DNA of 64,000 bases from SVTX01 sp045538195. GTDB lineage: Bacteria > Bacillota > Clostridia > Oscillospirales > CAG-272. Every line of letters starts with the position of its first letter. Position 1 is the stretch's first letter. Both the position numbers and the translations under genes were made by a program. The stretch spans positions 9,318 through 73,317 of the forward strand of contig JAZSRA010000107.1 in assembly GCA_045538195.1 (NCBI GenBank), written 5' to 3'. Positions 1 to 8,195 of this stretch are shown here, in pieces. Under the pieces are notes generated by a model. It saw nothing but the letters and a program-made list of their open reading frames with translations. It was not told the origin of the DNA and did not search any database.

Positions 1-495
1 GTATTCGGTCGCCTCACGGATAACCGTAAGAATAGTACCCTCGGTAGGTTCCATTACCGCGTTATACGCTTGGGTCACACCTCCTTGAAACGCCTTTGCA
101 AATGCTCTTGAATCGGCAGCTTCAAGACCCGAAAAGCTTCCTGCCATTCCCTCAAAGAACTGAGAAAGAATAACTCCGGAGTTTCCGCGAGCGGAAAGCA
201 GCATACCGTCGGACGCCTTTCTTGCCGCCTCACCGATACTCTCGTCAGCACTCTCCTCGTCGGAAACGCCGCCCATAATGGTAGAGAGCATATTGTCACC
301 GGTATCACCGTCGGGAATCGGAAAAACGTTAAGGTCGTTGATCTCCTGCGCGTGAGCCTTAAGGTTCGCCGCGCCGGCATTGATCATCTCGGTATACATT
401 TTTCCGTCAAGCACCGTATCGTCCTTTTCGGCAGTTTCGGCATAAACGTTGTCGTGCTTTGTCATATCTATCTTTTCGTCAAAATTCGTAGTCAT
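1..495 (-). CDS. fakA: Fatty acid kinase FakA (DAK2/DhaL domain), N-terminal part, cut by window edge
   Basis: The reading frame starts at the ATG at 495-493, behind a CAGGAGAA ribosome binding site, and runs off the left edge; about 165 residues are visible. It contains the DhaL/DAK2 magnesium-ATP motif NVFPIPDGDTGDNM and the following ARGNSGVILSQFF segment. FakA phosphorylates fatty acids held by a FakB (DegV-family) carrier, feeding exogenous fatty acids into phospholipid synthesis at the cytoplasmic face of the membrane. A FakB-like gene lies 112 bases upstream on the same strand, the expected partner. The N-terminal ~25 residues before the domain are acidic and poorly conserved. The full protein should be about 550 residues; the C-terminal domains cannot be checked here. 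Confidence 0.9.
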   Translation of the reverse strand, partial: MTTNFDEKIDMTKHDNVYAETAEKDDTVLDGKMYTEMINAGAANLKAHAQEINDLNVFPIPDGDTGDNMLSTIMGGVSDEESADESIGEAARKASDGMLLSARGNSGVILSQFFEGMAGSFSGLEAADSRAFAKAFQGGVTQAYNAVMEPTEGTILTVIREATEY

Positions 496-607
496 TTATT
501 TTCTCCTGAAAAATAAGTAAGTGTTTCGCAATGTCTCTCCATAACCTATGACGGACAGCGCGAATCCGCCTCCTCTCGGGAGGAAATTCAAGTCGTAATT
601 TATTTAA

Positions 608-1501
608 TCAGCTCTCGCTGACGAAGGTGACCTCTTTACCAAATGCCCAGAATCCGATAACGCTGGGACCAACCGACGCGCCGACGATAGGACCGACGAG
701 GCCTATGTAAACGTCCTTGCAGGGGATCTCGGCGCGAAGCATAGCCTCGACCTCCTTGACCTCCTCCATATCACAGTCAGAGTGCCAGAGATAGATCGTC
801 TGGTTTTCGGGGTCGATAATATTTTCTTTAAGAAGATTTATGCACTCCTTAATTGCGGGAACTCTGCCCTTGACCTTCTTGATAGCCGCCTGATTACCAA
901 CAGCGTCGGCAATAAGGATAGGCTTAACTCCAAAGAGGTTGCCAAAGAATGCGCTGGAAGCGGAAACTCTGCCCGCTCTTCTGAGTGTATCAAGAGAATG
1001 AACGGTAAAGAATTCAAGAACGTTGTTTCTCATACCGTTGATCTTCTCAGCGATCTCATCTGCACCCATGCCATCAGCCGCCATCTTGGCAGCCTCCATA
1101 GCGAGCATGCCCTCTCCGATAGTAGCATTGAGAGAGTTAATGCAGTGTATCTTTGCGTCGGGATATTTTTCAAGCAGCTTTTGAGCAGTTACGTGACCTG
1201 TGTTTACAGAGCCCGACTGCTTCTGAGAGCAAGCGATATAAACGATATCCATACCCATATCAAGGTACTTGGTAAATACGTTAGAAAATTCCTCGACCGA
1301 AACCTGAGCGGTAGTAACACGCTTACCGTCTCTGATAAGATTGTAGAGTGCGTGCGCCTCCTCGTAGCTCCATGTCAGGAGCGCGGGGGTTTCAACGCCC
1401 TCGTAAATAGTAGACATTTTAACGTAATCAATGTCGTATTTTTCCAAAAGCTCGCCGGTAAGGTCAGCGCAGGAGTCGGTAATGATCTTGACTTGTCTCA
1501 T
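608..1501 (-). CDS. fakB: DegV-family fatty-acid-binding protein (FakB)
   Basis: This is a 297-residue protein, close to the usual 280-290 of the family. It opens with KIITDSCADL, the DegV beta-strand and Ser/Asp motif, and carries the HSLDTLRRAGRVS segment typical of the lipid-binding pocket. DegV proteins bind a single fatty acid and present it to the kinase FakA; the partial fakA downstream supports that role. The ATG at 1501 follows GAAAGGCGAG. A candidate -10 (TATACT, minus strand, 1562-1567) lies upstream, without a good -35. The remaining 1502-1756 interval shows no other gene. Confidence 0.93.
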   Translation of the reverse strand: MRQVKIITDSCADLTGELLEKYDIDYVKMSTIYEGVETPALLTWSYEEAHALYNLIRDGKRVTTAQVSVEEFSNVFTKYLDMGMDIVYIACSQKQSGSVNTGHVTAQKLLEKYPDAKIHCINSLNATIGEGMLAMEAAKMAADGMGADEIAEKINGMRNNVLEFFTVHSLDTLRRAGRVSASSAFFGNLFGVKPILIADAVGNQAAIKKVKGRVPAIKECINLLKENIIDPENQTIYLWHSDCDMEEVKEVEAMLRAEIPCKDVYIGLVGPIVGASVGPSVIGFWAFGKEVTFVSES

Positions 1502-1756
1502 AAATCTCGCCTTTCTTAAATCAAATTAATTGGGATCAATAAATCCACACACTTCACGCCTAGTATATCAAATAATTGTAAACTGAACTTTAATTTTTTC
1601 TCCAAAATTGCGTTCAAAGCGATTTTTTGTGACTTTAGTCAACATTTTTTGAACTGATTGGGATCGTTATCCACACGATCTTTTTAAATTTTATGTCCAT
1701 GCCTTATTATTAATGCTTACATATAGCGAATTTGGCTACATTCCAACACAGAAAGA

Positions 1757-1789
1757 ACGTCCTCCATCCAAATTTGGATAGAGGACGCT
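1757..1789 (-). terminator. Hairpin terminator at the end of the opp operon
   Basis: Read on the minus strand, a 13-14 bp stem (AGCGTCCTC..., loop AATT) is followed by CTTTCTG. It lies 16 bases past the DUF3899 stop. The T-tract is weak, so termination is likely but not certain. Confidence 0.65.
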
Positions 1790-1805
1790 CTGTTATTATA
1801 ACTTT

Positions 1806-2198
1806 TTAGCTGTATTGATAATAGAGAAAAAGCATAACGAAAGATACTGTCAAAAAGAATACTCCGCAGATCAGCAAAAAGCCAAATCCGGTCTTTTTAT
1901 CGGCTCTGCTTTCCTTGTAATCGTAAAAGGTTTCATATTTTTTGTTGCTCTTTTTCCTAAACATATCGGCAAAAGAGGACAGTCCGTACGCAATCAGGTC
2001 AAACGCGCCTTCGTTGCTTGTGAAAACGATCAAACCCGCGCCCGTAATAAAGACTCCTACGGCAAAGAAAGCATCTGTCAAGATGTGGAAGATGGCGGAC
2101 AATTCGGTTTGAGAGAATATATCTCTCAGCCAAATTATCAAGCCAACTCCTATAAATCCGATAAGAAGGGCGATCAAATACTTTTTAATAGCTTTCAT
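1806..2198 (-). CDS. DUF3899-type small membrane protein
   Basis: This 130-residue protein has three predicted membrane segments (about residues 6-24, 33-60 and 105-127). A basic cytoplasmic stretch, FRKKSNKKYETFYDYKES, lies between the second and third. The pattern and sequence resemble the DUF3899 family of Bacillota, which has no known function. Its ATG overlaps the oppF stop by 4 bases (ATGA), so it is translationally coupled to the peptide importer and is the last gene of that operon. A role in the transporter is only suggested by position. Confidence 0.75.
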   Translation of the reverse strand: MKAIKKYLIALLIGFIGVGLIIWLRDIFSQTELSAIFHILTDAFFAVGVFITGAGLIVFTSNEGAFDLIAYGLSSFADMFRKKSNKKYETFYDYKESRADKKTGFGFLLICGVFFLTVSFVMLFLYYQYS

Positions 2199-3280
2199 TT
2201 TGTTGTTTCTTCATATTCCTTACGGTATTTTTCGTATTCCTCAGTGTTGCAAAGAACGAAATGTCCGGGATATACCTCTCTCATAGTGGGTCCTTCCTGA
2301 GAATAGTCGTGATCCAAGACAGGATTATAAATTATTCTCTGTCTGTTCTTCTCGGTGACAGGGTCAGGAAGCGGGATCGCAGACAGCAAGGATCTCGTAT
2401 AAGGATGGAAGGGGTGAGCGAACAACTCGTCACTGGTTCCAAGCTCAACTATCTTACCAAAATACATGACCGCAATTCTGTTTGAGAAGTACTTTACGAC
2501 CGCAAGGTCGTGAGCGATGAACAGGATCGTCAGACCCATCTTCTCACTAAGCTCGTTAAGAAGATTGATGACCTGCGCCTGGATAGATACGTCCAGAGCG
2601 GAGATAGGCTCGTCGGCAATTATCAGCTCGGGGTTCATAATGACCGCGCGAGCGATACCGATACGCTGCTTCTGACCGCCCGAGAACTCGTGAGGATAAC
2701 GGGTCGCGTGTTCGCGAACCAGACCTACGGTCTCAAGTATCTTATAAACCTGCTCGTCGATGTATTTTTTATCCTTGATACCACGGATGATAAGTCCCTC
2801 CGCAATAATATCACGAACGGTCATACGGGGGTCAAGAGACGAGTCGGGATCCTGGAATATCATCTGGATCTCGCTTGTCAGCTGATTTTTGCCCTTTGTA
2901 CGGGACCATTTTTTATGATCCTCGATCGCCGCCTTGATCTCTGCGCGATTTTCAGCAACTATCTTGTCAAGCTCTTCCTTGGAGATCTTATTCTCCTTAA
3001 AAGCCTTGCGCGCGGCGGAGATAGCATCCTTATAGGTACGTGTACCTGCACAGATGCGCTCGCCCTTGTAGTATACCGAACCGCCTGTGATGTCGTAAAG
3101 TCTGATGATCGAACGACCTGTTGTGGTCTTTCCGCATCCCGACTCACCAACGAGACCGAAAACCTCGCCCTTATAAACGTCAAAGCTTACGTTATCTACC
3201 GCCTTAAGCTCGCGTCTACCAAGCTTAAAGTACTGTTGGAGATTTTTAACACTTAATAATACTTCTTTATTATTTTCCAT
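2195..3280 (-). CDS. oppF: Oligopeptide ABC transporter ATPase OppF
   Basis: This 361-residue ATPase would power oligopeptide import together with OppD. Visible motifs are Walker A GESGCGKTT (about 44-52), Q-loop MIFQDPDSSLDP, signature FSGGQKQRIGIARA, Walker B LIIADEPISALD and H-loop AHD. The C-terminal OppF segment HPYTRSLLSAIPLPDP is present. A lysine/glutamate-rich insert of about 50 residues sits between Walker A and the Q-loop (about 78-128), which ordinary OppF lacks. The gene follows oppD with one base between stop and start. The ATG has a weak GAGAGA-type site. Confidence 0.93.
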   Translation of the reverse strand: MENNKEVLLSVKNLQQYFKLGRRELKAVDNVSFDVYKGEVFGLVGESGCGKTTTGRSIIRLYDITGGSVYYKGERICAGTRTYKDAISAARKAFKENKISKEELDKIVAENRAEIKAAIEDHKKWSRTKGKNQLTSEIQMIFQDPDSSLDPRMTVRDIIAEGLIIRGIKDKKYIDEQVYKILETVGLVREHATRYPHEFSGGQKQRIGIARAVIMNPELIIADEPISALDVSIQAQVINLLNELSEKMGLTILFIAHDLAVVKYFSNRIAVMYFGKIVELGTSDELFAHPFHPYTRSLLSAIPLPDPVTEKNRQRIIYNPVLDHDYSQEGPTMREVYPGHFVLCNTEEYEKYRKEYEETTK

Positions 3281-3281
3281 A

Positions 3282-5429
3282 TTATTCTCTCTCCTTCTTC
3301 ATTCGTTCGATACGTTCTCTGATTATTCTGGGCATTTCGACCTCGGGAGCATTCGGGTGAAGCAACCAGGTTGCCGCAGAATGGGTGGGAGTGATCTCAA
3401 AGAGAGGAGGCTCAAGCTCAAAGTCAATATCAAGCGCATACTTGTTTCTCGCAGCGAATGCGTCTCCCTTGGGTGGGAAGTGCAGATCGGGGGGAGTGCC
3501 GGGGATAGAATCCATCTTGCCTGACGTGTGAAGGTCGGGCATAGAGGAAAGGAGCGCCCAGGTGTAAGGATGAGCAGGAGCGTAGAATATCTCCTCCGAC
3601 TGACCGTACTCAACGATCTTGCCTGCGTACATAACGGCAATTCTGTCCGCCATGTTAGCAACGACACCCATGTTGTGCGTAATGAATATTACAGAAAGCT
3701 TTCTCTTGTTCTTGATATCGTTGATAAGCTCAAGGATCTGAGCCTGAATAGTAACGTCAAGCGCCGTAGTAGGCTCGTCACAGATAAGAATATCGGGGTC
3801 AGCGGCAAGCGCGATAGCGATAACGACTCTCTGTCTCATACCGCCCGAAAGCTCGAAGGGATACTGACTGAATCTGGCAGCAGGCTCAGGGATACCAACC
3901 TCCTCAAGAAGCTTGATAGCCTTCGCTTTTGCGATTTTCTTGTTCATCTTAACGACGAATCGAGAAGCCTGATCTTTAAGATAGTCGATTATCTGAACGA
4001 CCTCGCCGTTTGCGTCGAAATACTGATCGTTTGCGATCTCATTGGTGTAATGGTTATAAAGATCCTCTATGACCTTGCATATATTTGCGATCTTCAGATC
4101 AATATCGACAACTACCTGAGGGGTCAATACCCATTCGGGCTGACGTCCCTTTGCAACTATCGCATCGTATTTTGCCTTGTTTTTCAGATAGATCTTCTCT
4201 TGAATGGGATTATTCCTAATACCGTAGAAGTACTCTCTGATAGCATTTTCCAGCGCGGAGCTGAATACATGCTCTACGCTTTCCTTTCTGATCTTGAGGC
4301 GGTCAATAGCTCCCGCAACCTTTACAGAAAGGTTCTTGAGATATTTGTTTGCCACGCCCTCGTCGATCTTGCCTGCCTTAAAGTAGTCAAGAGCTTCACG
4401 AAGATCGGGGAGACAAGCCTTTTTATTCTCAATAGAGATCTTATGAGAATAATCGGATCCCTTTTCAGCTGTAGCGATGAAATCAAGCATAAAGTCTTCG
4501 TCGAGGAACTCGCGGGTCAGCTTGTTCATCTCGGAGACCGACATACTTGTGAGATCTGCGGTGGGGTTAGTCATAACGTAATAGCTCATGGTAAAGAAGT
4601 TGGGCTTTTCCTTGTTAAGAGCTTCCTTGACAAAAGCACTGATCTCCTCTGTAAGAGCAAGAGTCTTTTCAAGATCAATATTTTTGCCCTCGGAAATAAG
4701 AGCCGTCATTCTTGCCTCATACTCTTCCGCAAAAGAGTTCTTAACTATAACGTAAGGATTGTAGCATTGAACAAACAGCTTGCGCATGCCCTTCAAGGTC
4801 GACACAACGTCAAACTTTTTCTGCTTTTGGAGCATAAGGAGCGCGTTGTCAACGTCCATTTCGAGCTGAACGGCGCTTCCGTACGCCTCGTTGAAATCAT
4901 GCTCGATCTTGGTAGCCTCAATACAGAAGGAGTCAAACTTTTTGAGCTTTTCAGCAACCTCTGCATTTTTGTTTAAGCCCATAGCGGCGTTTGCCGCCAT
5001 TATATTGTGGCCCAGCAATTTGAGCCTTGAATTGAACGCGTTTCTAGCGTTTTTCTTTCCCGTCTTAGCCTTGAGTATCATCGCCTCGGTCATTTGCTCG
5101 CCGACACGCATGATAGGGTTAAGGCTGGACAAGGTATTTTGGAAGACCATTGCCACCTTGTCTCCGCGGAGCTTGTGGAAGTCTTCCTCAGAAATTTTCA
5201 GTAAATCTTGTCCGTCATATAATATCTCGCCGCCCTCGACGATAGAGTTTCCTGCCAGAATACCCATAATAGCCTTACTGGTTACGGATTTTCCAGAGCC
5301 GGATTCTCCAACTATCGCCAAAGTTTCTCCCTCGTAAAGATCAAAGGAGATGTTACGAACGGCTTTTAAAATTCCACCTTGAGTACGGAATGATATTTGC
5401 AGATTCTTTACTTCTAATTTCTTATCCAT
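3282..5429 (-). CDS. oppD: Oligopeptide ABC transporter ATPase OppD with a ~370-residue insertion
   Basis: The start is placed at the ATG at 5429 (MDKKLEVKNLQISF), because AAAGGA lies 11 bases upstream; a longer frame to 5462 lacks a site. This gives 715 residues, about twice the usual 330. Walker A GESGSGKS is near 42-49 and the Q-loop MVFQNTLSSLNP near 95. The signature LSGGMRQR appears only near 527, followed by Walker B LICDEPTTALD and H-loop THN. About 370 residues, mostly charged and helical, are thus inserted between Q-loop and signature, in the helical subdomain. The C-terminal OppD region lacks the cysteines found in many homologues (FAARNKYALDID instead). The ATPase core looks intact. 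Confidence 0.92.
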   Translation of the reverse strand: MDKKLEVKNLQISFRTQGGILKAVRNISFDLYEGETLAIVGESGSGKSVTSKAIMGILAGNSIVEGGEILYDGQDLLKISEEDFHKLRGDKVAMVFQNTLSSLNPIMRVGEQMTEAMILKAKTGKKNARNAFNSRLKLLGHNIMAANAAMGLNKNAEVAEKLKKFDSFCIEATKIEHDFNEAYGSAVQLEMDVDNALLMLQKQKKFDVVSTLKGMRKLFVQCYNPYVIVKNSFAEEYEARMTALISEGKNIDLEKTLALTEEISAFVKEALNKEKPNFFTMSYYVMTNPTADLTSMSVSEMNKLTREFLDEDFMLDFIATAEKGSDYSHKISIENKKACLPDLREALDYFKAGKIDEGVANKYLKNLSVKVAGAIDRLKIRKESVEHVFSSALENAIREYFYGIRNNPIQEKIYLKNKAKYDAIVAKGRQPEWVLTPQVVVDIDLKIANICKVIEDLYNHYTNEIANDQYFDANGEVVQIIDYLKDQASRFVVKMNKKIAKAKAIKLLEEVGIPEPAARFSQYPFELSGGMRQRVVIAIALAADPDILICDEPTTALDVTIQAQILELINDIKNKRKLSVIFITHNMGVVANMADRIAVMYAGKIVEYGQSEEIFYAPAHPYTWALLSSMPDLHTSGKMDSIPGTPPDLHFPPKGDAFAARNKYALDIDFELEPPLFEITPTHSAATWLLHPNAPEVEMPRIIRERIERMKKERE

Positions 5430-5524
5430 AAATAGACCATTCCTTTCTGCCGAATATGACACGGGACAATTCCCTGCCGCATCGGCTCAATCTTATTTGT
5501 AATAGAAATATTTTGGTAAATTCC

Positions 5525-7084
5525 TTATTCTTCATTTCCTCTCAAGGACGGGTTGAACGCGTCGCGCAATCCGTTACCGAACAGGTTGAAGCAAAGCATC
5601 AACAAGCTGATAAAGATCGCGGGGAACAAAATGATGTGAGGATGTGTGAACAATTTACCCTGTCCCATGGAAAGCAGAGTACCTACACTGGTCATTGTAT
5701 CACCGTTAAGGTTGATGATACCCAGATAGCTGAGGCTCGTCTCGGAGAAGATAACTCCGGGAATTACAAGAACACTGCTGGTAATGAGCGTTCCGATAGC
5801 GTTGGGGAAAATATGCTTGAACATAATTCTGGAGTCCTTAGCTCCGAGAGTTCTTGCAACCAAAACGTATTCCTGGTTCTTAAAGCGGTAGAACTGCATT
5901 CTCGTTCTTGCTGCCATTCCCGTCCAACCGGTAAGGAAGAAGGAGATAAACAGAATAACGAGGTCGGATACGTCAAGATTATATCTGAGAAGCGATATAA
6001 CTATCATAAAGGGGATCGAGGAAAGAAGGTCAACGATTCTCTCCATGACAATATCGATCTTGCCGCCGTAGTAGCCCTCGATAGAGCCGTAAATAGCGCC
6101 AACGAAAAGGTTAACGGTCGCAACTATGATCGCAAGAATAAAGGAGAATCTTGCGCCGCTTGCAAGACGGGTAAAGAGATCGCGTCCTGCATCGTCGGTA
6201 CCGAAGAGGAAGGAGGGCTCGGTAATGCCATCCTTAAGAACCTCACTGTGGTAGTACGAGTAATACTGCTTGTAGTGTACACGGACCTCCCACTGATCAC
6301 CCTGCATCTTCTTAGCATAGCTGTATATCTTTTCGCCATCCTCAAGGAGCATTTTACTGGTGTAGTGGTCGGTACCGTCCTCTGTTCTGTAAGCAGGGAT
6401 AAGATCACCGTTGTCATCATAAATGACCTCGGTCTTATTACCGTCTCCAACCTTTGTCTGATACCAGATGTTAGCGTTATTTGCATCCTGACGCGCTTCT
6501 GCGTGGTTTGCATAGGGCAGAATTATCTGAACGTCATGCTCGTCCTGATATCTCTGGACAGCCTCATACTGGGCAGTATTGAGAAGCAGATACTTCGCGC
6601 CAACTGCGTTGTAGGTATCAACTCTGAAGGCGAAGAGCTTCTTCATTTTACCTACCTCAAACTTTTCGACCTCGGTAACGTCGGACATGATAACGGAATA
6701 GTCGGGATCAGCCTTCTTGAACTCTTCCTCGATAGCAAGATATTCCTTATATGTCTTTTCGTTTACTTCCTTATCCTGACCGCCATCCCAGAAGGGGATG
6801 CCGAGATCGTATAAGATCTGGTTTTTTGGTACTACCAACGCGTATGCCTCGTCCTTATACGAAACGCTATAGGAGGAGATAACGGGACCAACGATGGCAA
6901 AAAGCACCAATAAAACGATGATAACTGCCGCCGCGATAGAAGCCTTGTTTCTCGCAAAGCGATAGAGCGCATCCTGGAAATAGGACACGGGCTTCGTATC
7001 GAGCTTTTTATCGTGAATATTTCCCTCTGTGGAATGGAAAACGAATTTTTCTTTAGAAATAACGTATTCTGACGCCTTCATCAC
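5525..7084 (-). CDS. oppC: Oligopeptide ABC transporter permease OppC with a large extracellular insertion
   Basis: This 519-residue permease is much longer than the usual ~300. One N-terminal membrane helix (about 49-71) is followed by roughly 220 residues outside the membrane, before the conserved permease start LFGTDDAGRDLFTRL (about 293). The C-terminal five helices follow, with the EAA-type loop ARTLGAKDSRIMFKHIFPNA that docks on the ATPases. The extra domain (about 95-285) is rich in aromatic and acidic residues and would face the substrate-binding protein. The start overlaps the oppB stop by 4 bases. About 95 bases separate it from oppD. Confidence 0.92.
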   Translation of the reverse strand: MMKASEYVISKEKFVFHSTEGNIHDKKLDTKPVSYFQDALYRFARNKASIAAAVIIVLLVLFAIVGPVISSYSVSYKDEAYALVVPKNQILYDLGIPFWDGGQDKEVNEKTYKEYLAIEEEFKKADPDYSVIMSDVTEVEKFEVGKMKKLFAFRVDTYNAVGAKYLLLNTAQYEAVQRYQDEHDVQIILPYANHAEARQDANNANIWYQTKVGDGNKTEVIYDDNGDLIPAYRTEDGTDHYTSKMLLEDGEKIYSYAKKMQGDQWEVRVHYKQYYSYYHSEVLKDGITEPSFLFGTDDAGRDLFTRLASGARFSFILAIIVATVNLFVGAIYGSIEGYYGGKIDIVMERIVDLLSSIPFMIVISLLRYNLDVSDLVILFISFFLTGWTGMAARTRMQFYRFKNQEYVLVARTLGAKDSRIMFKHIFPNAIGTLITSSVLVIPGVIFSETSLSYLGIINLNGDTMTSVGTLLSMGQGKLFTHPHIILFPAIFISLLMLCFNLFGNGLRDAFNPSLRGNEE

Positions 7085-8103
7085 TTCGCCCCCATTCTGA
7101 TTCTAGGATCTATGAAACCGTAGGAAAGGTCGATGACCAAGCCTGCCGCCAGACCTACCAAGAGGTAGAAGCTGGAGAGAAGCATGAAGAAATCGTAATC
7201 CTGCGCGTTGATTGCATTCAAATAAAGTGCTCCGACACCGGGGATCGAGAAGATCCTCTCGATAACCAGAGATCCGGAAAGAACGCTCAACACCTCACCG
7301 ATGATGGACGGGAAGATCGGTACCATCGCGTTACGGAGAGCATGTCTTACGGTTGCCTGAGACTTGGTAAGTCCCTTTGTTCTTGCCAGAAGCATAAATT
7401 CGCTGGTAAGAACCTCAGTAAGCTCGGCGCGAGTGAAACGGGTATATCCTGCGATAGATCCGAAGGACATACAAAGCACTGCGGGAAGCATGGATTTGAT
7501 CATTGTGGGATTGAAATAAAGATCCCAGTTTGCCGTAAAAGGAATGTACTGGAGAGCATACTGCTTAGCTATTGCGGGCAAGGAGGCGATCTCCTTCGGC
7601 AAAATGCCCAGCTTAAAGCATATAACGTAAAGGAAAAGTGAGCCGTACACAAAGGAAGGTACGGAGATGATAACCATTACCGCCGTACTGATAACGTGGT
7701 CCTGCCACTTGTTTTTCTTAAGAGCCGCAAAGATACCGAGTGCGATACCTACGGGGACTGCCAACAAAGATGACATAATATTTATCAAAATTGTAGGAGG
7801 AAGTCTCTCAATGAATACGTCAATAACGGGAGTATTCATTTTGATATTGGGCATCTTATCGTATGCTCTACCAAAATCTCCGTCTTTAACGATTCTCTGG
7901 ATATACAAAACGAGCTGCTCGGGAATAGGCTTATCGTAGCCTCTATCCTTGATCTGCGCTATCAGTATATCCTTGTCCTGACCGAGACCAACGCTCGTAT
8001 TAATAGGAACGAGTCTGATCAAAACGAAGCATATTACAAAAATAATGGAAAAGATAACGAGCATAAGCCCCACTCTTTTGCATATATATTTGAACATATA
8101 CAT
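7081..8103 (-). CDS. oppB: Oligopeptide ABC transporter permease OppB
   Basis: This 340-residue permease has the normal family length, with six membrane helices. The EAA motif ARTKGLTKSQATVRHALRNA binds the ATPase subunits, and the typical RIFSIPGVG segment is present. The ATG at 8103 follows AAAGGAG with 11 bases spacing; an ATG six bases later is a less likely start. It lies between oppA and oppC and overlaps oppC by 4 bases. Confidence 0.94.
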   Translation of the reverse strand: MYMFKYICKRVGLMLVIFSIIFVICFVLIRLVPINTSVGLGQDKDILIAQIKDRGYDKPIPEQLVLYIQRIVKDGDFGRAYDKMPNIKMNTPVIDVFIERLPPTILINIMSSLLAVPVGIALGIFAALKKNKWQDHVISTAVMVIISVPSFVYGSLFLYVICFKLGILPKEIASLPAIAKQYALQYIPFTANWDLYFNPTMIKSMLPAVLCMSFGSIAGYTRFTRAELTEVLTSEFMLLARTKGLTKSQATVRHALRNAMVPIFPSIIGEVLSVLSGSLVIERIFSIPGVGALYLNAINAQDYDFFMLLSSFYLLVGLAAGLVIDLSYGFIDPRIRMGAK

Positions 8104-8143
8104 GATATTGCAATCTCCTTTCTTTGTTAATTAAACCGACAAT

Positions 8144-8167
8144 GAGGGATAGTTGAAACTATCCCTC
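8144..8167 (-). other. Intercistronic hairpin between oppA and oppB
   Basis: An 11-bp perfect stem (GAGGGATAGTT, loop of 2) without a T-tract lies in the oppA-oppB gap. Such hairpins after the first gene of binding-protein operons commonly stabilise the upstream mRNA or cause partial termination, giving more binding protein than permease. The role here is inferred from position. Confidence 0.6.
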
Positions 8168-8195
8168 AAAGTCGTTAACATTAAGACGATAAATA

